Positions 15,962-24,692 of a stretch of DNA of 64,000 nt are shown here, piece after piece. The stretch is from Phycisphaerae bacterium (lineage in GTDB: Bacteria > Planctomycetota > Phycisphaerae > UBA1845 > Fen-1342), in NCBI GenBank assembly GCA_028279405.1, contig JANQNU010000015.1, positions 1 to 64,000 on the forward strand, read 5' to 3'. Position 1 is the first letter of the stretch, and the number at the start of each line of letters is the position of its first letter. Position numbers and translations under genes: made by a program. The notes beneath the pieces were generated by a model. That model had not been told where the DNA came from. It ran no database searches and saw only the letters and a list, made by a program, of their open reading frames with translations.

Positions 15962-16393
15962 CGAACGGGGAGCAAGCTCCCTTGATGAGGCCCGTGTCTA
16001 CGCCACGGGCCCCGACGCGAACCAGACGCCAAACACAACGAGCCGCGAGCGCAAGCGAGCGGGGAGCAAGCTCCCTTGATGAGGCCCGTGTCTATGCCAC
16101 GGGCCCCGACGCGAACCAGGCGCCAAACACAACGAGCCGCGAGCGCAAGCGAGCGGTCTGGGTGGCACTGGCAATGCAAAGGGGCAATGCCCCGTTGTCC
16201 GCCAGTGTAGGGAACGCGCGTTTGATGAAGTCGCTAGTGGATTCGGCGAATAATGCACAAGCGTGCCCCCTGAATACTGGTAGCAAGCTACCAGTGCCAC
16301 CCGGTGTTCATGCGAAATCCTTCACTGGTGGCTTGTCCGCCGAGGGCATCGGGGTGGACGAGACGCGGCGCGACGACGCCAGTGTTGCCAGGC
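15962..16393. repeat. Mosaic island of palindromic repeats
   Basis: No gene is visible. Two P5-P1 units stand in tandem: double hairpin 15968-16011 with P1 at 16039-16062, then double hairpin 16062-16105 with P1 at 16133-16156. A P4 variant interrupted by an extra hairpin follows (16163-16206). At 16276-16295 a perfect palindrome, actgg/ccagt around TAGCAAGCTA, is the P5 first hairpin standing alone with a different stem. The island lies between the convergent ends of the GTPase operon and the DUF1080 gene. Confidence 0.87.
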
Positions 16394-18544
16394 CTACGGC
16401 AGTCGACGGATCTTGATGTTACGGTACCAGACGCGGTCGCCGTGGTCCTGGAGTGCGATGTGTCCGCTGCGTGGACGGCCGTACTCGGGCATCTTCGAGA
16501 ACTTGCTGGCTGCGACGCGTTGCTTCCAGTCCTCGCTCCACAACTCGTACTCGACGATCTTTTCGCCGTTGAGCCAGTGCTCGACGTGCGGGCCGTTGAC
16601 GACCAGATGGACTTCGTTGAAGAACCCGACCGGGCGCGTCACGTCACGCGTTGCCGCATGAAGCGCATAGTTTGCGCCCGCCGACGTTGACGTGTTCTTG
16701 CCGTCGTAGTGCGCGCGGTTGTCGAGCACCTGCATCTCGGGGCCGGTCAGGTAGACAGCGTTCTGATCCTCGGAGACGTGGAAGAAGATGCCGCTGTTGC
16801 CGCCGGCGGAGATCCGCCAATCGAGCTTCAGCTCGAAGTTCTCGTACTCTTCTTCCGTGATAAGATCGCCCGCCGAGCCGGTCAGGACCAGACAGTTGTC
16901 GACCACTTGCCATGCTGGCGGGCAGGCGTCCTTGCGGAAGCCGCGCCAGTTGGCGGTCGTCTGACCATCGAAGAGCAGCTTCCAGCCTGCGTCGCGTTCC
17001 TGTTCGGTGAGCACATTCTGCGCCGCACGCAACGGCGGTGGTCGACGGAACCCGGGACGGTCGGTCGGAATCGCGTTGACGGTGATCCAAGACTCGGTCG
17101 TGTATGGCAGTTCGCCGGTCTCGGAGAGGCAGGGGGGCAGCAGGCGCAGGTAGACGATGCTACTTGGTTGGATTCCGTCGATTTCGAGGAACACGCTTCG
17201 GCGATCCGTGGCGACACTGGCGCCTTTGACGAACAGCGTCGATTCGGGACTTCGAATGGGCATCGGGTGTGGCTTCGTAATCGGCCACAGCTCGACGTGA
17301 TAGTCGGCTGGGTCCCAGCCGACGCGCTTGTCGAGGGCTTGCGTGAAGTCGATGCGCAGACCGTTCGTCATCACGCGCACCGAACGCATTTCGAAGACGT
17401 CGACGCCGGAGGGAGCGAGCACGGCGATTGAAAACATGCCGGGTTCGTACGCCGATTTGTTGTTGTTACTACGGCCGATGGCGAGACCGCCGCGCGGTAA
17501 TGCAATGGCGCTGTCGCGTGGGTCCAGGCCACCGATGAATCGAAACGCCGCGAAGTTGTGCTGGTCGCCGACCGGATCGAGCGCCAGGCGCAAGAGTTCG
17601 TCGGTTTCGTACACTCGGAAGAGTTGATCGCCATCGAACGGGCCACCTTGCATCGTTCGAACTGGCGTGGGCTCGGCGGAGGCCGAGTCGGCTGGCATGG
17701 GCTCGCGTGCCTTGTGCTCGGCAAGCCGCATGTGCCATTGGTCCAGTCCGCCGTAATGCGCGAAGGCCTTGTCTTTGAGGTGCCCGAAACTTCGTCGAAG
17801 GCCATCAACCAGTTGCGCTGACATCAGTGACGCCTGCAGCTTCTCGATCGCCTTCGGGTTGTCGAGCGCGCGGTCGGGTCGTTTGCGAAAGGCCGGGTGC
17901 AGGCCGGCTACCGGCGATCCGTCGCCGGGCAATCCGCGCCGCAGCGGCTTGACGATCTTTTTGACGCCGGGCGATGTTGCGAGCGATTCGTCCTTGTGGT
18001 GAAACAGCACGCCGGCCGGCACGAGTTCGAACGCATCGTCGGTGGCTTCCATATTAGGCGTCGGGATCCAGCGCAGTCGGAGCGTCTCTTCCGCGCCGGC
18101 GTCGAAATGCAAGATCCGGAACGTTTGGTACTCCAAGAGTTCGACGGCTGCCCGTTTCGGCGTTGGTCCGTGGAGACCGTCGTGGTCGATGACGCGTTCA
18201 AGGCCGATCCACAAGATCGCGCCGTCGTCGCTGGTCAGTTCGAAGTGGTAACGGCCGGGTCGCGACACGTGCAGGAATCCGCGAATCTCCGTCACGAAGC
18301 GGTCCTTGGGCGGGCCGAACCCGCCGTTCTCGGTGGTCAGATCGATTGTTGGGATCACGCGGGCCGCGTTGGGGACAATATTCGCCGGCGCCTCGACGAC
18401 GCGATTCACGCGTCGATCGCCCTCCCAGACGCGCAGCACCGCGCCTGCCCGGAAATCGTCGGCGCCCGGCTGGTCGTCGGCCAGTCCGCCGACCGACGCA
18501 TTGATACCGATGAGAAGAAATGCGGCCAAGACCGAGTAGCGCAT
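16394..18544 (-). CDS. Secreted DUF1080 (3-keto-disaccharide hydrolase-like) protein with PA14-like N-terminus
   Basis: This 716-residue exported protein has a signal peptide (YSVLAAFLLIGINASVGGLA). A PA14-like lectin domain lies at about residues 35-165 (GFLHVSRPGRYHFELTSDDG, ILWIGLERVIDHDG). A long middle region contains Gly/Asp-rich strand segments. The C-terminal DUF1080 domain (about 530-716) begins GWKLLFDGQTTANWRG and includes GNSGIFFHVSED and GHIALQDHGDRVWYRNIKI. DUF1080 has a concanavalin-like fold and is now named for 3-keto-disaccharide hydrolase. The arrangement suggests glycan binding or cleavage at the cell surface. The ATG at 18544 has GAGGA seven bases upstream; the longer frame to 18577 lacks one. 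Confidence 0.86.
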   Translation of the reverse strand: MRYSVLAAFLLIGINASVGGLADDQPGADDFRAGAVLRVWEGDRRVNRVVEAPANIVPNAARVIPTIDLTTENGGFGPPKDRFVTEIRGFLHVSRPGRYHFELTSDDGAILWIGLERVIDHDGLHGPTPKRAAVELLEYQTFRILHFDAGAEETLRLRWIPTPNMEATDDAFELVPAGVLFHHKDESLATSPGVKKIVKPLRRGLPGDGSPVAGLHPAFRKRPDRALDNPKAIEKLQASLMSAQLVDGLRRSFGHLKDKAFAHYGGLDQWHMRLAEHKAREPMPADSASAEPTPVRTMQGGPFDGDQLFRVYETDELLRLALDPVGDQHNFAAFRFIGGLDPRDSAIALPRGGLAIGRSNNNKSAYEPGMFSIAVLAPSGVDVFEMRSVRVMTNGLRIDFTQALDKRVGWDPADYHVELWPITKPHPMPIRSPESTLFVKGASVATDRRSVFLEIDGIQPSSIVYLRLLPPCLSETGELPYTTESWITVNAIPTDRPGFRRPPPLRAAQNVLTEQERDAGWKLLFDGQTTANWRGFRKDACPPAWQVVDNCLVLTGSAGDLITEEEYENFELKLDWRISAGGNSGIFFHVSEDQNAVYLTGPEMQVLDNRAHYDGKNTSTSAGANYALHAATRDVTRPVGFFNEVHLVVNGPHVEHWLNGEKIVEYELWSEDWKQRVAASKFSKMPEYGRPRSGHIALQDHGDRVWYRNIKIRRLP

Positions 18545-18604
18545 CGTGTCATCCTCGTTTCGGAGAAGCCGAGCCACTGGAACGCCGACTCATGATACGG
18601 CATC

Positions 18605-18800
18605 CGGTCGCGCGCTCCCAGACGCCTGGGCGGAGAGGGTGGCACTGGCGGCTTGTCCGCCAGTGTTTTGGATGTTCCTTTGCGGGCTGGCGCGCGCCTG
18701 CACGGTGCCCTTCCCTTCCAGGGATGGAGGATTGACAAAGAGATTCCCTCCGTCCCTCATCCCAAGATGGGGTGGGGCACCGAATGCCACTGGCAATGCA
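18605..18800. repeat. P4 and P3 repeats upstream of queD
   Basis: The gap between the divergent DUF1080 and queD genes holds a perfect P4 hairpin at about 18641-18666 and a P3 copy (AGA loop) at 18756-18777 with one stem mismatch. A remnant of the P4 variant follows near 18789-18812. I see no gene in 18545-18878. Confidence 0.78.
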
Positions 18801-18878
18801 AAGCGGCATGATCTGCCGTCGATGCACGGCCCGGTTTGGTTGTCCGCGGCCCGGGGCCGGGATAGCATCGCGGTTGCC

Positions 18879-19241
18879 ATGGAAGTATCGCTTTCCAAGA
18901 CGTTCCGGTTCGAGGCGGCCCACTTGTTGCCGACGTTCCCCGAGGGCCACAAGTGCCGTCGGCTGCACGGGCATTCGTTCCAGGTCGAGGTCCGTGTTCG
19001 CGGCACCGTCGATCCCGACAAGGGGTATCTGATCGACTACGGCGAAATCAAGGCGGCTTGCGACCCGGTTCGCGATGCGCTCGACCATCGATATCTGAAT
19101 GAGATCGAGGGGTTGGAAAACCCGACGGCCGAGATGCTGGCGCGGTGGATCTGGGACCGACTCGCGCCACGGCTGCCGATGCTCGACGCGGTCGTCGTGG
19201 ACGAGACTTGCACTTCGCGGTGCATCTACCAGGGTAGCTGA
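18879..19241 (+). CDS. queD: 6-carboxytetrahydropterin synthase (QueD family)
   Basis: This 120-residue enzyme converts dihydroneopterin triphosphate to 6-carboxytetrahydropterin in queuosine and 7-deazaguanine biosynthesis. The three zinc-binding histidines are in FEAAHLL and RLHGHSF, and the catalytic Cys is in HKCRRLHGH. YLIDYGEIKAACDPVRDALDH and NPTAEMLARWIW complete the family pattern. Length is exactly typical. The ATG at 18879 was chosen because the in-frame upstream translation comes from repeat sequence. dtd begins 1 bp after the stop, so the two are co-transcribed. Other 6-pyruvoyl-tetrahydropterin-type activities cannot be excluded. Confidence 0.9.
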   Translation: MEVSLSKTFRFEAAHLLPTFPEGHKCRRLHGHSFQVEVRVRGTVDPDKGYLIDYGEIKAACDPVRDALDHRYLNEIEGLENPTAEMLARWIWDRLAPRLPMLDAVVVDETCTSRCIYQGS

Positions 19242-19242
19242 C

Positions 19243-19692
19243 GTGCGCGCGGTCGTACAACGTGTTTCGCGTGCATCGGTGACGGTCGCCGGTGAGGTCG
19301 TCGGGCAGATCGAAGCCGGCTTGCTGGTCTACGTTGCGACGGCAGCGGACGATACGGACACGGATCTCCAGTACATCGCCGACAAGGTAGCCAACCTCCG
19401 AATCTTCCTTGACGCTGACGGGAAGATGAACCGTAGCGTGCTCGATGTCGCCGGCGGTGTCCTGGTGATCAGTGCCTTCGCGCTCTACGGCGACGCGCGC
19501 AAGGGTCGTCGACCATCCTTCATTGCGTCAGCGCCTGCGGAGACCGCGGCCCCGCGCATCGATCAGTTCGTCGAGATGATTCGGGCATACGGCCTTCCGG
19601 TCGCCACCGGCCAGTTCCGGGCTCACATGGACGTCGCTTCGGTCAATGACGGTCCGATCACGATTCTGCTCGATTCGCAGCGCGCGTTCTAA
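19243..19692 (+). CDS. dtd: D-aminoacyl-tRNA deacylase
   Basis: This 149-residue editing enzyme removes D-amino acids mischarged on tRNA. The N-terminus VRAVVQRVSRASVTVAGEVV is diagnostic. The active-site elements are GRRPSF and the NxGP-type motif in VASVNDGPITILL, which carries the cross-subunit cis-proline. The start is a GTG that follows the queD stop after one base. Length and motif spacing are normal for the family. Confidence 0.94.
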   Translation: MRAVVQRVSRASVTVAGEVVGQIEAGLLVYVATAADDTDTDLQYIADKVANLRIFLDADGKMNRSVLDVAGGVLVISAFALYGDARKGRRPSFIASAPAETAAPRIDQFVEMIRAYGLPVATGQFRAHMDVASVNDGPITILLDSQRAF

Positions 19693-19713
19693 CGACCGCG
19701 ATCCGTGAGCCGC

Positions 19714-21993
19714 CTACGGTCGGGCACGAGCAGCGTCGTGCGCGGCTTGCCAGCGTGCCTGGGCTGCCTGGGCGACCGGATGGTCGGCGTCAAGAAGGGC
19801 TGCGAGCGTGGTACTGACCTCTTCCAGGAGATCGACGGCCGCTGCCGGGCGGCCGTGTGCTACGAGGAAGCGCGCGTGCCGGTCGAGCGCCAGGGCGCGA
19901 ACGTAGTGCTCCTTCGGCAGGGTGGCGCGCACGTCGGCCGTCACTTCCGCGAAGAGCGGCTCTGCGTCATCAGGTCGCTCCGCGAAGTTCAGAAGGTCCG
20001 CCAAGTCCAGCCGCGCCTGTATGAGCGCCAACGGTTCCTGCGTTTGAGCAATCGTCCGCCGGAGGTACGACTCGGCTTGGTCCAGGTCGCCTGCGGCGCG
20101 GGCGACGCGCGATTGCATGCGGAGCGTCTGCGGATGACCGTCGGGCCAGTCTCGCGCGAGCAGGTCCGCCGCCCCCTGTGTTGCTTGTCGAGCGGTTTCG
20201 ATCTGCCCGGCCGTCAATGCCGCCTTCGCCCAGCGAAGGTAGTCCGCGGGCCGCTCGTCATCGTCGTTGTCGGCACCCATGGCCAACGCGCTTGCGCAAA
20301 GATGTCGGCCCTCATCCGTGTCGCCGGCGCCGTAGGCACAAAGACCGAGTCCGAGCTCGATGGTCGCGGGCGCAACCGGAGGCGGATCGTGCAGCGCGTT
20401 CAGCGCACGTGCGGATTGCCAGCTCTCGTAGGCCGCGGACTCATTCATGGAACGCGCTTGTGCCGTTGCGAGCGCGACCAGGCAGAGGACGCGTTCGGCG
20501 CTCTCTCGGGTTGCAGTATTCGCGCCAAGCAACGTGTCGGCTCGTCGCAGCTGTTCGATGGCGCGATCCAGATGTGCGATTCGAGCGTATCGTCCGCCGA
20601 TCCGTCGGCGCAGCATGGCTTCCAGTTGCGGATCCGCCGGCGCGAGGGAATCCACGCGCGCTGCCGCGCGGTCGAGCAACGCTCGGACCGTCGTCGCCGC
20701 CCGTAGATGGTCAGGGGCGTCGTCACTGGCAAGCGTTTCGTCGAAGAAGTCGGCGATGCGCTCGGCACGTACAGCGTTCTGAAGGGCACGATCGCGATCG
20801 GTCCGGGCGATCCCGAGCGACCAGCGCGTGACGCCGAGACCCGCGAGCACGGCCAGGCATAGCGCTGTCGTCAAGCTGACCGTCACGGTATTGCGTTGCA
20901 CGAACTTGCCGACCCGGTACGTCCAGGCATTCCGCTTGGCCCGTATCGGTCGGTTCTCGAGGACTCTTTCCAGGTCCTCGATCAGTGCTTGCACGGTTGC
21001 GTACCGCCTGCCTGAATCCGGATCGAGCGCCCGGAGCAGGATCGTGTCGACATCGCCGGCAACGAATCTGCGTGTCGTGGCGGCGGCCGCGCGTCCCAGC
21101 ACCCGGCTGGGAGCCGCCGGCGTCGCTGGTTCCGGCTGTTCTTCGGACTCCGTCGATCCGGGGAGCCGGTCGGTCAACAGTTGATAGAGCACGACACCCA
21201 GCGAGTAGACCTCGCTTGTCGGCGTCAGCGCCTCTCGGCGTTGCTGTTCGGGGCTTGCGTACGCCGGGGTGAACGCTGACCACGTCGTCTGGGTCGCGGC
21301 CTGATCGTCGTCGATTCGCGCGATGCCGAAGTCGACGAGGAACGGCGTCCCCTGCGCATCAACGAGCATATTGGCTGGCTTGAGATCGCGGTGAAGCACC
21401 AGGTTCTGATGCGCGTGCTGCACCGCGTGCGCGAATCGGCACAACAGCCGAACGCGCTCGCGTGGGCGCAGATCTTGCGCTTCGCAATAGCGATCGATCG
21501 GTACCCCGCGGATCAAGTGCATCGCGAGCCAGCCGGCGCCGCGCTCGGTGACACCGCCGTCGATGAGCCGTGCAATGTGCGGGTGGTGCAGGCGTGCGAG
21601 CGCACGCCGTTCGTTTTGGAAGCGCCGAACGAGCGCGGGCTCGGAAAGCGGCAAATGCAGCAGCTTCAGCGCCACCCGGTCGTTTGGTGCGTTCTCGGGA
21701 ACCGCCTCGTATACCGTCCCCATGCCGCCGACCGCGACGACAGCCTCCAAGCGATAGCCGCCGATGATGCTCCCCAGCGCGCGCTCGGCAAAATGGGCGG
21801 CGATTGCCGACGAGCGGCCGGGATCACCCGGCTGCAGGAAATCGTCGGGGATCTCCTGGTGTATCAGCTGCGCGAGCGCGTCGCGCACCGGCCCGTTGGG
21901 AGTTCGCTCGAGCACCTCGCATTGGTCAGCGCGCGGCGTCTCGCGGAGCGTCTCCAGCGCCGTGCGTAGCGTACGCCATTCGTCCGGGGTCAC
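19714..21993 (-). CDS. Transmembrane serine/threonine protein kinase with TPR-like C-terminus
   Basis: This 759-residue kinase has a domain at about residues 80-350: glycine loop AVVAVGGMGTVYEAV, Lys110 in VALK, HRDLKPAN with Asp203, DFG at 221-223, and APE-like YASPEQ. A single membrane helix follows near residue 400 (LTTALCLAVLAGLGV). The C-terminal half is Ala/Leu-rich helical repeats typical of TPR-type arrays in planctomycete kinases. The GTG start overlaps the sigma factor stop by 4 bp (GTGA), so the two are translationally coupled. This matches the ECF groups linked to protein kinases; phosphorylation of the sigma factor by the kinase is inference. Confidence 0.92.
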   Translation of the reverse strand: MTPDEWRTLRTALETLRETPRADQCEVLERTPNGPVRDALAQLIHQEIPDDFLQPGDPGRSSAIAAHFAERALGSIIGGYRLEAVVAVGGMGTVYEAVPENAPNDRVALKLLHLPLSEPALVRRFQNERRALARLHHPHIARLIDGGVTERGAGWLAMHLIRGVPIDRYCEAQDLRPRERVRLLCRFAHAVQHAHQNLVLHRDLKPANMLVDAQGTPFLVDFGIARIDDDQAATQTTWSAFTPAYASPEQQRREALTPTSEVYSLGVVLYQLLTDRLPGSTESEEQPEPATPAAPSRVLGRAAAATTRRFVAGDVDTILLRALDPDSGRRYATVQALIEDLERVLENRPIRAKRNAWTYRVGKFVQRNTVTVSLTTALCLAVLAGLGVTRWSLGIARTDRDRALQNAVRAERIADFFDETLASDDAPDHLRAATTVRALLDRAAARVDSLAPADPQLEAMLRRRIGGRYARIAHLDRAIEQLRRADTLLGANTATRESAERVLCLVALATAQARSMNESAAYESWQSARALNALHDPPPVAPATIELGLGLCAYGAGDTDEGRHLCASALAMGADNDDDERPADYLRWAKAALTAGQIETARQATQGAADLLARDWPDGHPQTLRMQSRVARAAGDLDQAESYLRRTIAQTQEPLALIQARLDLADLLNFAERPDDAEPLFAEVTADVRATLPKEHYVRALALDRHARFLVAHGRPAAAVDLLEEVSTTLAALLDADHPVAQAAQARWQAAHDAARARP

Positions 21994-22532
21994 GCGGTTT
22001 CTCCGTGCAGTTCGTTGTAAAGCCACTGACGCGCGGTGGCCCAACTGCGCTCGACGGTTCGCCCCGACACGTTCATCAACTGAGCGATCTCGTCCACCGG
22101 TAACCCGAGGAAGTATCGCAGGTGCACGACCTTTGCCAGGTCGGCGTCTAGCGTCTGCAGGCGTTCCAGGGCGGCGTCGAGGGCCAGCAGGTCGATGGTC
22201 TCGAACCCGACCGGTTGGACGAGTTCCTCGGACGGCTGGTCCGGCCGCACGCCGCCGCCGCGTTTGAGCGCGGCCCGTTTTCGCGCATGGTCCACCAGGA
22301 TGTTGCGCATCGTACGGGCGGCGGCCGCCAGAAATTCTCCGGGATTCATCTCCGCGGTGTTGCGGATCCGCAGGAACACCTCGTGTACGAGCGCCGTGGG
22401 CTGCAGGGTATGGTCGCGCCGCTCGCGGCCCATGTAGCGCAACGCCATCTGGCACAGCGCTCGATAAGCGGTGTCGCGCCAAGCGTGCTCGGAACCGGTG
22501 GTCGGGTCAGTTTTTTTGTCGGGAGAATCCAT
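21990..22532 (-). CDS. ECF-type RNA polymerase sigma factor
   Basis: This 180-residue sigma factor has region 2 with HTLQPTALVHEVFLRI and ARTMRNILVDHARKRAALKR, which is diagnostic for the planctomycete/acidobacterial ECF group known as TIGR02999. Region 4 is a helix-turn-helix (LPVDEIAQLMNVSGRTVERS). No anti-sigma gene is adjacent; instead the kinase gene follows with a 4 bp overlap, so regulation by phosphorylation is plausible. The start ATG lies in a stretch with TTTTTT on the plus strand, and a ribosome-binding site is not clear. Confidence 0.93.
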   Translation of the reverse strand: MDSPDKKTDPTTGSEHAWRDTAYRALCQMALRYMGRERRDHTLQPTALVHEVFLRIRNTAEMNPGEFLAAAARTMRNILVDHARKRAALKRGGGVRPDQPSEELVQPVGFETIDLLALDAALERLQTLDADLAKVVHLRYFLGLPVDEIAQLMNVSGRTVERSWATARQWLYNELHGETA

Positions 22533-22566
22533 CAGCTGCGCACTTCAGGGTACTGCGACGGTGCGG

Positions 22567-22595
22567 TTGGTCGCTCGTTGCACTTCCATTATACG
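22567..22595 (+). promoter_or_regulatory. Possible promoter of the secreted propeller protein
   Basis: TTGGTC (22567-22572) and TATACG (22590-22595) are separated by 17 bp and lie about 50 bp upstream of the ATG at 22643. Each box matches only part of the sigma-70 consensus, but spacing and position are right. Confidence 0.35.
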
Positions 22596-22642
22596 CCGCG
22601 ACTGACGCGAGCGTGGGCAGTTTTGTACAAGGAGCGAATGTG

Positions 22643-23605
22643 ATGCGCGTGTATGGATTGGTGCTTATCGGGCTGACAGTAGCGGCACCCGTGACCGCGA
22701 CGAATGCCCAGACGACGATGGCCTACGGCTGGGTCGCCGACACCTTCGGCGGAAACGACCGGGTCTATGAGATCGAATTGGAAACGGGGATTGCACGGCT
22801 GCTGGGGTTCGCTCCCGGCCGCGACCTCGACGGGGGACTGGTATTGCCCGACGGCCGCGTCATGGCCATCGACGGGTTCAATCGGGAATATTGGGAGTTG
22901 TGGCCGGAACAGACGCAACGCGGCACGCCGTTGCTCGCGGGTGTCGATGCCGGCATGGCGTATGATGAAACGACCGATACTGTTTACGCAATTTCGAGCG
23001 GGACGTTCCAGAACTTCGAATCGTCGTTTCTGTATCGCGTCAATCCGGAGACCGGGCAGACGACGTTCATTGGCGGCGACTCCGTTCACTACGCCGACGG
23101 CCTCGCGATCGATGCCAAGGGCAACGCCTACGGACTCGACCTGGTCTTTCGCAGCCGACTCTACAGCGTGAATCTCCAGAACGGACGACTGACGACGATC
23201 GCAACCGTCCGAACGGCCGGCGGCCAGGTGTTGACCGACGGCGGGGGCCTCGCGTTCGGGCCCGACGGCACGCTCTGGTTCACACAGTCACGCTCGGGTG
23301 AAATCTGGCGGCTCGATCCACAAACCGGGATCGCGACGTTCGAGTCGCGCATCGACGCGCACCAGAACGGATTTCGCTGGAACTTCCTCGCCGTTTCACC
23401 GCGGCCGCTGATCCCCGGCGACGTCAACTGCGACGGACAGGTCTCGGTGGGCGACATCAACATCTTCGTTGACGCGATGATCGACCCGGTGCTCTACGAA
23501 GAAGAATACTTCTTCTGCTACCGACGCTCCGGCGACTTCACCGGCGACCTCGTCGTTACGATCACCGACATCAACGGATTCGTCGCGGCGCTGACCGGGC
23601 TCTGA
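22643..23605 (+). CDS. Secreted beta-propeller-like protein with dockerin-type C-terminus
   Basis: This 320-residue exported protein has a signal peptide (VYGLVLIGLTVAAPVTATNA). The body has repeated strand patterns such as RVYEIELETGIARLLG, LYRVNPETGQTTFIGG and LYSVNLQNGRLTTIAT, the signature of a beta-propeller. The C-terminus (about residues 255-320) holds two calcium-loop repeats, GDVNCDGQVSVGDINIFVDA and GDFTGDLVVTITDINGFVAA, of the dockerin type. In planctomycetes such modules occur without cohesins and their role is unclear. The ATG at 22643 has AAGGAG about 8 bp upstream. Confidence 0.82.
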   Translation: MRVYGLVLIGLTVAAPVTATNAQTTMAYGWVADTFGGNDRVYEIELETGIARLLGFAPGRDLDGGLVLPDGRVMAIDGFNREYWELWPEQTQRGTPLLAGVDAGMAYDETTDTVYAISSGTFQNFESSFLYRVNPETGQTTFIGGDSVHYADGLAIDAKGNAYGLDLVFRSRLYSVNLQNGRLTTIATVRTAGGQVLTDGGGLAFGPDGTLWFTQSRSGEIWRLDPQTGIATFESRIDAHQNGFRWNFLAVSPRPLIPGDVNCDGQVSVGDINIFVDAMIDPVLYEEEYFFCYRRSGDFTGDLVVTITDINGFVAALTGL

Positions 23606-23629
23606 TAGCGGCGCCTTTCGGCTTTGCAT

Positions 23630-23662
23630 GGTGCCCCACCCCATCTTGGGGTGGGGGACCGA
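23630..23662. repeat. P3 hairpin between convergent genes
   Basis: A perfect inverted repeat with 10 bp arms CCCCACCCCA (23634-23643) and TGGGGTGGGG (23647-23656) around TCT. It sits exactly between the stop codons of two convergent genes, so a bidirectional terminator role is possible, although no T-tract follows. The same module occurs with an AGA loop at 26169-26187 and 61114-61136. Confidence 0.85.
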
Positions 23663-23672
23663 TCGACGGTAC

Positions 23673-24692
23673 TCAGCCGCCGGTGACCAGATCGACGAAG
23701 CAATTGATGTCGCCGACGGTTACCTGATCGTCTCCGCTGCAGTCGCCGGCAAGAATGTCGCATTCCGGGAACTGGGCGGCGTATGCCGCGGGATCAGTCA
23801 ACGCAAGCACGAACGGGTTGATGTCGCCAACGCTGACCACACCGTCGCAGTTGAGGTCGCCCGGCAGGATTGCGACGCGATCGTCCACGACCAGCGATGC
23901 AACATCCCAGGTATCCTCGCCTTCAATCACGCCCACCAATGTGGGCCTCGCGGTGTTCGGATTGAGCGTGTAGAAACGGGACGAGACATCGACCCCTGCG
24001 TTGGTCACTCCGCCGATGGCGGCGTACAGCGTTCCGTCGCTGGACCAGTCCAATCCGACTTCGAACGCTTGGTTGTAGCCCAGCCCGACGATGCTGCCGA
24101 CGCTGACGGTCGTGTCGTTCTCCAGGTCGAGTCGAACGAGTTCGGGAATGCCGCTGCCGCGATTGATGACGGCCCACAACTCATCGGCCGGAAAGGCAGT
24201 GCCTTCCGGAACAGTCGCGATCGCGCTGATACTGATGTTGAAGAACTCGTGGAGGTCGATGAAAGCGCCGGTGTCCGCGTCGACCTCGACCAGTCGCGAG
24301 AGAAAGCCTGCGTTGCCGATCGCAAATGCGCGGGTGCCGTCGTTCGAGAACGTCAGGCCGCCGACGGCGAAATCGCAGTAACCGACGCTGTCGATCAGGC
24401 TGGACTTTCCGTCGAGCGTGAACGTTCGCAGGCTGTTGGTGGTGACTTCGAAGTCGACGAAGCCGCTGCCGGGCCGCAGATCGATGCCGGCGTGGTTCAG
24501 GTCACCGATATTGGTGACGCGCGTCACATTGGCGGGGTCGGCACTGTCGAAACGGCCAATCGTACCGTTCGTCAGCCCCGGGACGCCGAAGAACCCGCTG
24601 TCCTCGACGACGTAAATGTCGACGCCGAACGCTGGCGCGAGCAGGCTCGCAGCCAGGATCGTCGCGGGCAGTCTCGAGATCAGTCGGCTCAT
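23673..24692 (-). CDS. Secreted beta-propeller-like protein with dockerin-type C-terminus
   Basis: This 339-residue exported protein has the signal peptide LPATILAASLLAPAFG. The body shows strand repeats (TIGRFDSADPANVTRVTNIG; LVRLDLENDTTVSVGSI; RFYTLNPNTARPTLVGVIEG) as in a propeller. The C-terminus carries GDLNCDGVVSVGDINPFVLA and GDCSGDDQVTVGDINCFVDL, two dockerin-type calcium loops. Its start overlaps the stop of the upstream gene by 4 bp (ATGA), so the pair is one transcription and translation unit. It is related in design, though not closely in sequence, to the product at 22643 on the opposite strand. Confidence 0.83.
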   Translation of the reverse strand: MSRLISRLPATILAASLLAPAFGVDIYVVEDSGFFGVPGLTNGTIGRFDSADPANVTRVTNIGDLNHAGIDLRPGSGFVDFEVTTNSLRTFTLDGKSSLIDSVGYCDFAVGGLTFSNDGTRAFAIGNAGFLSRLVEVDADTGAFIDLHEFFNISISAIATVPEGTAFPADELWAVINRGSGIPELVRLDLENDTTVSVGSIVGLGYNQAFEVGLDWSSDGTLYAAIGGVTNAGVDVSSRFYTLNPNTARPTLVGVIEGEDTWDVASLVVDDRVAILPGDLNCDGVVSVGDINPFVLALTDPAAYAAQFPECDILAGDCSGDDQVTVGDINCFVDLVTGG

